From Enterobacter ludwigii (GTDB taxonomy: Bacteria; Pseudomonadota; Gammaproteobacteria; Enterobacterales; Enterobacteriaceae), in contig CP083824.1 in NCBI GenBank assembly GCA_023023105.1, positions 124,001 through 188,000 on the forward strand: a stretch of DNA of 64,000 nt, given 5' to 3'. Made by a program: the position numbers and the translations under genes. Positions 39,984-48,526 of this stretch are shown here, one piece after another. The stretch's first letter is position 1; every line of letters starts with the position of its first letter. A model generated the notes under the pieces. That model was not told the DNA's origin and made no database searches. It worked only from the letters and a program-made list of their open reading frames with translations.

Positions 39984-39996
39984 CGAAATCTGATTT
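39984..39996. promoter_or_regulatory. IclR-type palindrome, candidate YiaJ operator
   Basis: GAAAT-CTG-ATTTC, in the 226-bp yiaK-yiaJ spacer, resembles the GAAAT-ATTTC core that IclR-family proteins bind. It lies 65 bp before yiaK. A weak CRP-like site CGTGA-N6-CCACA is at 40088-40103. Confidence 0.5.
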
Positions 39997-40145
39997 CAAA
40001 TATAGCGATCAAATTTTGTCAGATCAACGACATTCATGTTTTTCAAAATCGATTAAAATCAACTGGTTGTGTTTTTTCTGTTGAGATCGTGAACTAAACC
40101 ACACTTTGCGCTACCATCAGGAGCGCGACAAAAAGGAGCCATTTA

Positions 40146-40964
40146 ATGAGCATGAAAGAGAGCGAAATGACGCAAGAAAAAGAGAGGCCAGCAGGTAGCC
40201 AGAGCTTGTTTCGCGGCCTGATGCTGATTGAGATCCTCAGCAACTATCCGAACGGGTGCCCGCTTGCGCATTTATCGGAACTGGCGGGTTTGAATAAGAG
40301 CACCGTGCACCGGTTACTCCAGGGGTTACAGTCTTGCGGGTACGTTACCCCGGCGCCTGCGGCGGGCAGTTATCGTCTGACCACCAAATTTATCGCCGTC
40401 GGGCAAAAGGCGCTGTCGTCGCTCAATATCATCCACGTGGCGGCGCCACATCTTGAAGCGCTGAATATTGCTACGGGTGAAACCGTGAACTTTTCCAGCC
40501 GGGAAGACGACCACGCGATCCTGATTTATAAACTCGAGCCGACAACCGGTATGCTGCGCACGCGTGCCTATATCGGTCAGCATATGCCGCTTTACTGCTC
40601 AGCGATGGGCAAGATCTACATGGCGTTTGGTCACCAGGACTATGTGGCGAGCTACTGGGAAAGCCATCAGGAACAGATCCAACCTTTGACCCGCAACACC
40701 ATCACAGAATTGAGTGCCATGTATGATGAGCTGGCGGAAATTCGCGATCGCAGCATGGCGATGGACAAAGAAGAGAACGAGCTGGGTGTCTCCTGTATCG
40801 CCGTGCCGGTGTTTGATATTCATGGCCGCGTGCCGTATGCGATCTCCATATCGCTATCGACATCACGCATGAAGCAGGTGGGCGAGAAAAACTTGCTTAA
40901 ACCACTGCGTGAAACGGCAGAGGCTATTTCAAAAGAACTGGGTTTTAACGTACGCGAGGCGTAA
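40146..40964 (+). CDS. yiaJ: IclR-family repressor YiaJ (PlaR)
   Basis: A 272-residue IclR regulator: winged HTH at about 20-80 (SLFRGLMLIEILSNYPNGCP, LAGLNKSTVHRLLQGLQSCG) and GAF-like effector domain at about 90-265 (TGETVNFSSREDDHAILIYK, LYCSAMGKIYMA, ELGVSCIAVPVFD). In E. coli YiaJ represses the yiaK operon and responds to plant-derived sugar acids. The start at 40146 has AAGGAGCC nine bases upstream. It is divergent from yiaK and 3 bp upstream of ysaA. Confidence 0.95.
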   Translation: MSMKESEMTQEKERPAGSQSLFRGLMLIEILSNYPNGCPLAHLSELAGLNKSTVHRLLQGLQSCGYVTPAPAAGSYRLTTKFIAVGQKALSSLNIIHVAAPHLEALNIATGETVNFSSREDDHAILIYKLEPTTGMLRTRAYIGQHMPLYCSAMGKIYMAFGHQDYVASYWESHQEQIQPLTRNTITELSAMYDELAEIRDRSMAMDKEENELGVSCIAVPVFDIHGRVPYAISISLSTSRMKQVGEKNLLKPLRETAEAISKELGFNVREA

Positions 40965-40967
40965 CAG

Positions 40968-41423
40968 ATGAACCGATTTATCATGGCGGATGCGGAAAAA
41001 TGCATCGGGTGCCGCACATGCGAAGCGGCCTGTGCTGTCTCGCATCAGGATTCCGTATCCGCACATGCCTTTACGCCACGCATTCGTGTGGTTAAAGGGG
41101 GGTCATATACCACGGCGGTTGGCTGCCACCAGTGCGAAGACGCACCCTGCGCCAATGTCTGCCCAACCCATGCCATTCGCCGCACGGCGGGAGCGTGGCT
41201 CGTTGATCAGACGCGCTGCATTGGTTGCAAAAGCTGTATGCTGGCGTGCCCGTTTGGGGCGATGCAGGTTCGGCTGGAGGGAAATAAGGCGCACGCGCTG
41301 AAGTGTGATTTGTGCCTGCATCGCGAAGGCGGACCGGCCTGTGTGGAGGCCTGTCCAACCCACGCGTTGCGCTGTGTTGATCCTGTCAGTATTCGGGCTG
41401 AAAGGCTTACTGCATTTTATTGA
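40968..41423 (+). CDS. ysaA: 4Fe-4S ferredoxin-like electron carrier YsaA
   Basis: A 151-residue HydN-type polyferredoxin with four cysteine motifs: CIGCRTCEAACAV, CHQCEDAPCANVCP, CIGCKSCMLACPFG and CDLCLHREGGPACVEACP. Such proteins pass electrons within formate dehydrogenase- or hydrogenase-type complexes, although no catalytic subunit is nearby. It starts 3 bp after yiaJ and overlaps the convergent TpsB gene by 17 bp. The C-terminal 20 residues have no cysteine cluster. Confidence 0.92.
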   Translation: MNRFIMADAEKCIGCRTCEAACAVSHQDSVSAHAFTPRIRVVKGGSYTTAVGCHQCEDAPCANVCPTHAIRRTAGAWLVDQTRCIGCKSCMLACPFGAMQVRLEGNKAHALKCDLCLHREGGPACVEACPTHALRCVDPVSIRAERLTAFY

Positions 41424-43125
41424 AATTCCACGTGAACGTCAGACTGTAGCGCCAGTCCCTGTTGCGACTGTCTGTCGGAACATCCCCGACGGGCCTTGCC
41501 GCCTCAACCGTGACGCTATAATGACGCGTATCGCCTACCATCACGCCGGCAGCCACTGACCCAAGCCGTTGGTGGGGCAAACCTGACGTGTTATACCAGG
41601 TTTGCGCGGTATCGGTCAGGATGTAGGGTTGGATGGTGGTAAGCCAGGTACTCTCTTTTCGCATCTGGATATAGCGCAGTTCTACCTGTCCGCCATAGCC
41701 ATAATCGCCGCTTGCTTCACTGTCCTGGTATCCACGGCCAAACCGCTGAGCACCGAAGCTAACGCGCTCGGGCCCTGGCAGCGTGTTATTTGACCAGTCC
41801 CCCTCCCAGGATGTAGATAGTCGCCATTTATCGGCAAACACCCACGCAGCGTCCAGATAGCTTTTCGTGAGCGTAAAATTCATATCGGGTTTGGGGGCTG
41901 AGACGATATCAGCGCCCATCGCATCAATACCCTGACGGACGTTGAGTCGGCCGCTGATGCTGGCGGTTGCGAATTGATGTGCACCATTAATACCCACTTC
42001 CAGCGCAGGATAACGTGCGTGTTGGTTGAGGGAGTCCAGCTTATAGGTTTTGCCCTGCAGTCTGGCCTGCAGAGCATAATCATCCTGGCGATCGGTATAA
42101 TCAAAACCGCTGGTAAAATTAATTTGCGATTTTTGCGTTAACAGCAACGGGTAACCAAAACTTACGCCACCGTTGTATTGCGTTGTTTTTTGTTTTGAGT
42201 CGACCTTTATATTATTTGGTAAAGCGAGGAGTGTTGAGAAATCTTGCGGATCTTCCCGGTAATAGCTGCCTTTGAGCTGCATTGTCAGCCCTTCATCGTT
42301 TAAAAACTGCTGCCAGTTCAGACCGACATAATTTTTTCGCGTGTTGCTATCTAATGGCACGAGTGTGGCCACGCCAAGCTGATCGCCATAACTTGTCAGG
42401 TTGCTGAGCGTTCCGTTCAGCATCATGAGATCTTGCCCTTTACGGGTATCGATCGTGGAGGCGATATTCCAGCTCCGCTCCTGGTTGGCGGTTATCTGCA
42501 TCGCTGCCGCGCCATAGATATTGGTTGGCAACTGCGCGTTAGCCGTGACCGGAACGTTGGGGGTGCGGGTCATCAGCTGACTATAGCGATCAAACGTATC
42601 CTGAGAGAGCGGTTTTTCCGCCATGATTTTTTCAGATAATCGTTTAAGACGTTCGGCGATATGAGGGTTATTACTGATAATGTCGCTGTGGGCGACATAC
42701 CCTTCAACCAAAACAATTTTAATATTTCCCTGCTGGAAATTGTTATCAGGCAACCAGGCATAAGAAAGTGGGAGACCATCTGCCTTGTAGCGTGCCGTAA
42801 TATCGTTTACCAGCCCCGCGAGCGTTTTTAGCGGCACGGTTTTTCCGGCGTACGGCCTGAAGGGCAGAAGTAATTCCTGCAACGGATAACGCGTGCCGCC
42901 AATAAACTGAATGTGATGAATGGTAATGGGCGTTTCAGGCGTCAGCGTTGACTGCGGTTTTTCTATTTTGACTTTCGGCTGTGGGACGGTCTCAGGCTGT
43001 TCTGGGGCAACGTTACGAGAAACTTGCGCCGGGTTATCAGGGTTAATAATAGAGGGCAGTGTATCGGCGCGGGCCATGCTCAGCACAACCAGCCCCGTCA
43101 GCGAAAAAAGGAAGTAGTGTTTCAT
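41407..43125 (-). CDS. ShlB/FhaC/HecB-type outer-membrane transporter (TpsB)
   Basis: A 572-residue Omp85-superfamily exporter. Signal peptide MKHYFLFSLTGLVVLSMARA precedes DTLPS; start chosen at this ATG (AGGGAT upstream) rather than 21 bp earlier. A Pro-rich linker (about 22-60) is followed by two POTRA domains (about 62-210; TPITIHHIQFIGGTRYPLQE, IKIVLVEGYVAHSDI) and a 16-strand barrel with the loop 6 motif FGRGYQDSEASGDYGYGG, carrying the conserved RGY. The final phenylalanine-rich strand is RYSLTFTWNFNKMQ. TpsB proteins export large beta-helical TpsA partners. The only neighbour in the operon is the repeat-rich lipoprotein just upstream, not a TpsA with a filamentous-haemagglutinin domain. 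It is absent at this locus in K-12. Confidence 0.9.
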   Translation of the reverse strand: MKHYFLFSLTGLVVLSMARADTLPSIINPDNPAQVSRNVAPEQPETVPQPKVKIEKPQSTLTPETPITIHHIQFIGGTRYPLQELLLPFRPYAGKTVPLKTLAGLVNDITARYKADGLPLSYAWLPDNNFQQGNIKIVLVEGYVAHSDIISNNPHIAERLKRLSEKIMAEKPLSQDTFDRYSQLMTRTPNVPVTANAQLPTNIYGAAAMQITANQERSWNIASTIDTRKGQDLMMLNGTLSNLTSYGDQLGVATLVPLDSNTRKNYVGLNWQQFLNDEGLTMQLKGSYYREDPQDFSTLLALPNNIKVDSKQKTTQYNGGVSFGYPLLLTQKSQINFTSGFDYTDRQDDYALQARLQGKTYKLDSLNQHARYPALEVGINGAHQFATASISGRLNVRQGIDAMGADIVSAPKPDMNFTLTKSYLDAAWVFADKWRLSTSWEGDWSNNTLPGPERVSFGAQRFGRGYQDSEASGDYGYGGQVELRYIQMRKESTWLTTIQPYILTDTAQTWYNTSGLPHQRLGSVAAGVMVGDTRHYSVTVEAARPVGDVPTDSRNRDWRYSLTFTWNFNKMQ

Positions 43126-43215
43126 CGCGCTATCCCTGTTCATCATTCCCGGTTAGGGGGAGTGTCGCTGTATAAAGCGCCCCTGAACCAGGGGCGCAGA
43201 ATGACAATAAGCAGG

Positions 43216-44430
43216 TTACTGTTTTGGCGTCAGCAGACCGGTGGTTAACGTGTTGAGACCGTTGACCGGGTTAGTTGTCGACGTGTTTTGACTTGATGTT
43301 GTTGCTGCGTTGGCCGTAACGCCCGCAGTCAGGGTATTGAGGGTCGTATTGACCGTTGCACCCAGGCTGTTGTTCGTGGCCGCCACATTTGCATTAGCTG
43401 TGAGAGAGCCTGAACTTCCTCCGGTTGTCGAAGAGGCGGGTTTGACCAGCGTACCGCTATCCGTAACCGTCTGGCCGACATTTTGAACGACCTGACCCAC
43501 GCCGTTAAGCCCGCTATTACTGCTGCTGACGTTGGTCCCCACGCCGCTCACGGTGTTACCCACCTGGGTCAGCAGGCCGTTGACCGGTGTGCCGAGACCC
43601 GTCGTGGTGCCCACGCTTTGCGTGACGCCCTGTACTCCGCCCAGCGTCTTGTTGGCAACGGTCGTGGTATCGGTTGTTACCTGAGTGACCGCAGGGCTGC
43701 TTACCGTGTTGGTAAGACCCGTGCCGGTGTTACTGACCAGTTGCCCGGTACTGTTGACCACGCTGCCCGTCAGGCCGGTTACGCCGCTAACCGGTGTTCC
43801 GGAAGTGGAGCTCGCCAGGCCCGTGCCTACCGTTGAAACGGTATTGCCCAGGGAGGTAACCGACGTGGTCACGCCTTTAACCGTTGTGCCCACACCGTTC
43901 GCGTTGTTTGGATCGCCAACGCCAGTCGTGACGCCTGTCCCCACGGTGGACACGGCGCTGCCAACACCGCTGACGGTGGTTGAAACGGTTGACGTGACGG
44001 GATTATTTGTTGGAAGCTGGCTTCCAAGGCCATCCACCGTAGAGCCAACGCTGGTCACCGTTTTGCCGGCATCACCCAGTATCGTATTTACGCCTGCGGT
44101 AGTGGTTCCGCCACCGCCCGTGTTGCCTGTTCCGGTTCCTCCGCTGCCATTGCCTCCTGAGCCTGAACCAGAACCAGAACCCGTACCGCCACCAGCGCCT
44201 GTCCCGGTACCTGAACCCGTCCCGGTACCCGAGCCGTTGCTGCCCGAACCGCCATTGCTCGCGGTCGTGCCACTTCCATCACCTGAGCCGCTGCTGCTTC
44301 CCGTCGCAGGGTTATTTTTGGCCGTTGAATGATGAGAGCCGCCACTGCTTCCACTGCAGGCAGAAAGAGAGAACGCGAGCAGTACCGCAACAGCAATAGC
44401 GCTGATGCGACTAACATTATTAGGTAGCAT
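43216..44430 (-). CDS. Gly/Ser-rich, Val/Gly-repeat lipoprotein, likely partner of the TpsB exporter
   Basis: A 404-residue lipoprotein. Signal sequence with lipobox LSAC (Cys25) and Ser at +2, which favours outer-membrane sorting. Residues about 26-112 are almost only Gly, Ser, Thr and Asn (GSGTGTGSGTGTGAGGG), a flexible spacer. Residues about 113-404 repeat short units around TVSTVGTGV, GVGTTVKGVTTSVTSLGNTV and TVSGVGTNV, with Val/Leu/Gly recurring roughly every 3-4 residues and hardly any aromatic or charged residues. Database names such as collagen-like do not fit, since true Gly-X-Y periodicity is missing. There is no TPS secretion domain. The TpsB gene starts 90 bp downstream on the same strand. 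The function is unknown; a surface-exposed adhesin or matrix component is inferred. Confidence 0.8.
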   Translation of the reverse strand: MLPNNVSRISAIAVAVLLAFSLSACSGSSGGSHHSTAKNNPATGSSSGSGDGSGTTASNGGSGSNGSGTGTGSGTGTGAGGGTGSGSGSGSGGNGSGGTGTGNTGGGGTTTAGVNTILGDAGKTVTSVGSTVDGLGSQLPTNNPVTSTVSTTVSGVGSAVSTVGTGVTTGVGDPNNANGVGTTVKGVTTSVTSLGNTVSTVGTGLASSTSGTPVSGVTGLTGSVVNSTGQLVSNTGTGLTNTVSSPAVTQVTTDTTTVANKTLGGVQGVTQSVGTTTGLGTPVNGLLTQVGNTVSGVGTNVSSSNSGLNGVGQVVQNVGQTVTDSGTLVKPASSTTGGSSGSLTANANVAATNNSLGATVNTTLNTLTAGVTANAATTSSQNTSTTNPVNGLNTLTTGLLTPKQ

Positions 44431-44700
44431 ATGAATACTCCACGCAAAAGAACGCCGAGCGGCGTATTAGTTAGTATATGCACTATTTTTAAATATGCAT
44501 GAAAGTGACTCGGGATGGTATTTTCTTGCGTTGCAGGTGGTTATTTCAAAATAACAATAAGTTAAGATCTTTAATTGGTGCTTAATTATTAATGGGGAAG
44601 TTAGTGAGCGTAAATTAAAGGAATATTCCTAAGGAAACTCAATGAGGATGTTGAATGAAACGCTACAGAATATATCCTTGATGCAAGATTAAGATCACGG
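44431..44700. other. AT-rich intergenic region without a recognised gene
   Basis: About 270 bases between the lipoprotein start and the avtA terminator. It is much richer in A/T than the flanks and probably carries the lipoprotein promoter on the minus strand. No reading frame of note, repeat or RNA gene was recognised. Confidence 0.6.
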
Positions 44701-44736
44701 AAAAATAAGGCTCTTCATTTGAAGAGCCTTATTTTT
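44701..44736 (-). terminator. Terminator of avtA
   Basis: AAATAAGGCTCTTC-ATTT-GAAGAGCCTTATTT is a near-perfect long palindrome with A-runs and T-runs on both sides. It begins within the avtA stop codon and could work in both directions. Confidence 0.88.
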
Positions 44737-45991
44737 AACAATTGCCTTCGCGCCAGGCTTTTTCGATTTCTTCGGCCAGAATTTTGACACCCGCTTCGAT
44801 TTTTTCCGGATCGGGCACGTAGTTCATACGCATGCACTGGTGCGTATGCGGCCACGGTTTATCCAGGCCTGGGAAGAAGTAATCGCCCGGTACAATCAAC
44901 ACGCCGCGCTTCTTCAGGCGCTGATAGAGCAGTTCGGTGGTGATGGGTAGATCCTTAAACCACAGCCACAGGAAAATCGCCCCTTCAGGTTTGTGGATCA
45001 GGCAGCGTTCTTCCGGTAAATAGCGGCGAAGTGTCGCAATTGTCTCCTGAACACGCTGGTAATAGAACGGCTTAATCACCTCATTGGACAGACGCAGCAG
45101 GTCGTTGCGCTTAATCATTTCGCACATCATCGCCGGGCCGATACCGCCCGGCGAAAGGCTGATAATGCCGTTCATGTTGGTGATGGCGGTGATGATTTTT
45201 TCATTCGCGATGATAATGCCGCAGCGGCTACCCGGCAGGCCCAGCTTAGAGAGGCTCATGCACAGGACAATGTTCGGGTTCCACAGCGGACGTGCTTCGC
45301 TGAAGATAATGCCCGGGAACGGTACGCCATAGGCGTTATCGATCACCAGCGGAATGCCGTGCTGATTCGCCAGCGCATCCAGTTTCATCAGTTCGTCATC
45401 GGTGATCACGTTGCCCGTTGGGTTCGTCGGACGCGATACGCAGATCATGCCCGTCTCTTCACCAATATGCAGGTGTTCAAAATCGACGTGATATTTAAAC
45501 TGGCCTTCCGGCAACAGCTCGATATTCGGGCGCGCGGAGACGAACAGATCCTCTTCCAGGCCGGAATCGGCGTAGCCGATATACTCTGGTGCCAGCGGGA
45601 ACAACACCTTTTTGGTGGTGCCGTCGGCGCGACGCCCTGCGAACAGGTTAAACAAGTAGAAAAACGCGCTCTGACTGCCGTTTGTCAGTGCAATATTCTG
45701 TGGTTCGATATCCCAGCCCAGCTCGTCACGCAGCATTTCGGCGAGGAGTGCCAGCAGTTCGGTTTTACCCTGCGGGCCGTCGTAATTGCAAAGCGCATCG
45801 GTTGCTTTGCCGCTTTCCAGCATCTGAGCGAGCAGCGTCTGGAAATAGGTATTCATCTCCGGGATTTGAGCCGGGTTTCCGCCGCCGAGCATGATTGCGC
45901 CCGGTGTGCGCAGCCCGTCGTTGAGGTCCTCCATCAGGCGAGTAATGCCTGAATGGCGGGTGAATTTGTCGCCGAAAAGTGAAAACGTCAT
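44735..45991 (-). CDS. avtA: Valine-pyruvate transaminase
   Basis: AvtA makes alanine from pyruvate with valine as amino donor and contributes to alanine and valine pools. The 418-residue class I/II PLP aminotransferase starts at MTFSLFGDKFTRHSG (45991), as in K-12. Key blocks are MLGGGNPAQIPEM, NYDGPQGKTELLALLA, SRPTNPTGNVI, VIDNAYGVPFPG and the PLP-lysine segment SLSKLGLPGSRCGI. Near-identity to E. coli makes the assignment firm. It is monocistronic, with a terminator at its stop and a repeat element 140 bp upstream. Confidence 0.97.
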   Translation of the reverse strand: MTFSLFGDKFTRHSGITRLMEDLNDGLRTPGAIMLGGGNPAQIPEMNTYFQTLLAQMLESGKATDALCNYDGPQGKTELLALLAEMLRDELGWDIEPQNIALTNGSQSAFFYLFNLFAGRRADGTTKKVLFPLAPEYIGYADSGLEEDLFVSARPNIELLPEGQFKYHVDFEHLHIGEETGMICVSRPTNPTGNVITDDELMKLDALANQHGIPLVIDNAYGVPFPGIIFSEARPLWNPNIVLCMSLSKLGLPGSRCGIIIANEKIITAITNMNGIISLSPGGIGPAMMCEMIKRNDLLRLSNEVIKPFYYQRVQETIATLRRYLPEERCLIHKPEGAIFLWLWFKDLPITTELLYQRLKKRGVLIVPGDYFFPGLDKPWPHTHQCMRMNYVPDPEKIEAGVKILAEEIEKAWREGNC

Positions 45992-46132
45992 AGCAGGTGA
46001 TCTATCGAGCTTATTTTGAAAGTGGGTAACCATAACGCTAGCACCGTGCTGGTGCAAATCGGGTGGTGTGGTCGGATTTGTTGTTTTATGTGGCAGGAAT
46101 GGATTTGTGAAGTGAATAGTTCTGTTGATTTT

Positions 46133-46179
46133 TCCCTCACCGTAACCCTCTCCCAACGGGAGAGGGTACTGGAGTGAGC
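46133..46179. repeat. Intergenic palindromic repeat (copy 4 of 4), avtA-malS
   Basis: CCCTCACCGTAACCCTCTCC and GGGAGAGGGTACTGGAGTGAG fold on each other around CAAC. It ends close to the malS stop at 46185 and may mark the malS mRNA 3' end. Confidence 0.75.
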
Positions 46180-46184
46180 CGTTA

Positions 46185-48212
46185 TTAATTACCTGCCCAT
46201 ACTACCATCACCTTATCGCCATTATGCTCGCGCACGAAGCCATATCCCTCTCTCAACGACAGCGTGGTTTGTTTGCCTTCACCAATCGCCGGATGGCGCG
46301 CGCGGAACTGACCCAGCGTTTGCCAGTGGGCGACGGTTAAGGACTGTTTGCCCGTGACGTCCTGCCAGTTCATATCCGAACGGGTACCTTGTAACGGGTC
46401 TGAACCTGTTGGCCCAAATGGACGTTCAGATTCATCTCCGTAATAGATTTGTACGCTACCCGGTGCTAACAAGAGCAGTTCAGCTGCGCGTTGACCCCCT
46501 TCACGGAACAGGCGCGTGTCATGCGAAGAGAGATAGCTCAGGACGTTGAAACTTTGCAGTTTTTCCGCCATCTGCTGCCAGGTGAGGTCGATATCCGCCA
46601 GACAGTTCACCGCTTTTGCCGCCTGCTCCTGATAATCAAAGTTAATCATCGCATCGAAACCGTGGCGGTAATAATCGCTCTGCATGACGCCGTGGCCCCA
46701 GGATTCCCCGGTCATCCAGAATGGTGCATTGTCGAGCTTTTTGTCCGGGTGAGCACCTTTCCAGGCCGCCAGCGCCTGGCTGGCCTGGTCTTTCAGCTGT
46801 TGCCAGGCCGCAAGCTCAACGTGTTTGGCCGTATCAACCCGGAAACCATCAATACCGTAGTCACGCACCCACTGGCTGAGCCAGTGGGTCAGGTAATCGC
46901 GCGGGGTATACCCGGGGATGGCTTTCGCATGGGTATCAGGCTTGTGTTGATAGAAGTTTGGCAACCCGGAAGGTGTGGTGGATTCCGTTTTCAGGTCGGG
47001 TAAAAATGCCAGCGACATGGTTAAATCATCAAAGCCGGGGTTGTCGTAATCACCGATATCAGTGCGGATCCACTTTTTCCCCCACCATTTATCCCATGCG
47101 GCTTTGTCGCTAAAGTTGATGTAGTCGTTAAAGCTGTGCCAGCTTTGGCCTGCGCCCGGCTTCCAGTCCGTCCAGCGTTCTCCCAACGTCTTTTTCAGCT
47201 CATCACCCTGCAGATACAAGGCGCCAAACTGATACTCCTGCATGTCCGCAAGCGTCGCGTAACCCGTATGGTTCATGACGATATCGAACAGGATACGAAT
47301 ACCACGTTTATGCGCTTCATCGACCAGATGACGTAAATCATCTTCGGTGCCCATGTTGGCGTCGAGCTTCGTCCAGTCCTGAGTGTAATAGCCATGATAG
47401 GCGTAGTGTGGGAAGTCACCTTTGGTGCCACCGCCGACCCAGCCGTGGATCTGCTCCAGCGGCGAGCTAATCCACAGCGCGTTCACCCCCAGCTGTTGTA
47501 AATAGTCGAGCTTGCTGGCGAGCCCCTTGAGATCTCCACCGTGGAAGGTACCAATCTCCTGCATGCCGTCTTTGTGACGGCCATAGCTGTTGTCGTTGCT
47601 CGGGTCACCATTCACAAAACGGTCGGTCAGCACAAAATAGACAGTGGCGTTCTGCCAGCTAAACGGCGCAGGCTTGTCGGTTTCGGCGCGCTCAAGCAGC
47701 AGCAGGCCGTTGCTGTTGGCGGCCGGCTGCAGAGTGATTTTTCCATTCTGCACCGTCACCGTCTGCTTACTGTAGTAGTCGCGTACGACGGAGCCTTCCG
47801 GGAAGGTATGGCTGACGTCCAGCGTCAGCGGTTTACCGTCCCACTTCGGGCACTGGTGGATAACGTTGGTAACCGGCTGTTCTGCGGCACTCCGGATGGT
47901 CAGCATCAGGGTGGGTGTACCGGATCGAGTATCAATCCGCATCTGGTATTCACCGTCGCGGAAAAGACGCCACTGCGGCGGGGTGCCGTCACAGGGTTTG
48001 AGCGACAGCATCTCGTTGAGTTTTATCGCATCTGTTGGCTGCCAGCACGTCTTGTCAAAACTTAGTGTAAGAGGACGCGTACCCTTCGCGAGCTTTGTCT
48101 GGCTGGTGAAAATCCCGGTGCCTTCGGTGTTAAATGCATTAAACCCCGGTGATGACCAGCCTGCATGTGCCAGTGCGGGTAACATCAGAAAGGCTATTGC
48201 GGTGCGTTTCAT
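46185..48212 (-). CDS. malS: Periplasmic alpha-amylase MalS
   Basis: MalS cuts maltodextrins in the periplasm, releasing mostly maltohexaose. The 675-residue protein begins with a signal peptide (MKRTAIAFLMLPALAHA before GWSSPG; start at 48212 with AGGA upstream). An N-terminal carbohydrate-binding region (about 20-185) is followed by a GH13 barrel: ILFDIVMNHTGYA, GIDGFRVDTAKHVEL with the nucleophile Asp, FWMTGESWGHG with the acid/base Glu, and SYLSSHDTRLF. Length matches K-12 (676). Candidate MalT boxes lie upstream; in E. coli malS belongs to the MalT regulon. Confidence 0.96.
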   Translation of the reverse strand: MKRTAIAFLMLPALAHAGWSSPGFNAFNTEGTGIFTSQTKLAKGTRPLTLSFDKTCWQPTDAIKLNEMLSLKPCDGTPPQWRLFRDGEYQMRIDTRSGTPTLMLTIRSAAEQPVTNVIHQCPKWDGKPLTLDVSHTFPEGSVVRDYYSKQTVTVQNGKITLQPAANSNGLLLLERAETDKPAPFSWQNATVYFVLTDRFVNGDPSNDNSYGRHKDGMQEIGTFHGGDLKGLASKLDYLQQLGVNALWISSPLEQIHGWVGGGTKGDFPHYAYHGYYTQDWTKLDANMGTEDDLRHLVDEAHKRGIRILFDIVMNHTGYATLADMQEYQFGALYLQGDELKKTLGERWTDWKPGAGQSWHSFNDYINFSDKAAWDKWWGKKWIRTDIGDYDNPGFDDLTMSLAFLPDLKTESTTPSGLPNFYQHKPDTHAKAIPGYTPRDYLTHWLSQWVRDYGIDGFRVDTAKHVELAAWQQLKDQASQALAAWKGAHPDKKLDNAPFWMTGESWGHGVMQSDYYRHGFDAMINFDYQEQAAKAVNCLADIDLTWQQMAEKLQSFNVLSYLSSHDTRLFREGGQRAAELLLLAPGSVQIYYGDESERPFGPTGSDPLQGTRSDMNWQDVTGKQSLTVAHWQTLGQFRARHPAIGEGKQTTLSLREGYGFVREHNGDKVMVVWAGN

Positions 48213-48268
48213 TCCATTTTCCTGTCGCGGCATTTTTGACCAGTGTGCCACCAGGCTGAGGGTAAAAA

Positions 48269-48312
48269 CTCATCCCTTATCGCTTTCTGCCAGGAGGACG
48301 CGAGAGGATGAG
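48269..48312 (-). promoter_or_regulatory. Candidate MalT boxes upstream of malS
   Basis: Three partial matches to the GGGGAKGARG MalT box: GGGATGAG on the minus strand (48269-48276), and GGAGGA (48293-48298) and AGGATGAG (48305-48312) on the plus strand. They lie 57-100 bp before malS. The other 214 bases to bax hold nothing else recognised. Confidence 0.4.
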
Positions 48313-48526
48313 TGATCTCGCGCAAAATTAAGCAGTTATCTGCGATACCGCACACATTTTTTCGGGAATGGTGTTTTTGTGAGCAAGTTTTAGATGACAT
48401 AGTTTCGGAATTGGACTATTTCTATACGTGCTCTTGAAGTCTATTTTTGATATGATTTGAGATTCCGCTCTCAAATTTGTGAAAAAAATAAGGTGTTAGG
48501 ATGATTACATCCGACCAGGAGACCTA

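Noticed and set aside
43685..44332. A 215-codon Pro/Val-rich plus-strand frame opposite the lipoprotein
   Set aside because: It is the mirror of the Gly/Thr-rich repeats; the minus-strand protein has a proper lipobox and ribosome site.
43216..44430. Collagen-like identity for the lipoprotein
   Set aside because: There is no run of Gly-X-Y triplets; glycines follow a Gly-Ser/Gly-Thr alternation and then a Val/Gly repeat.
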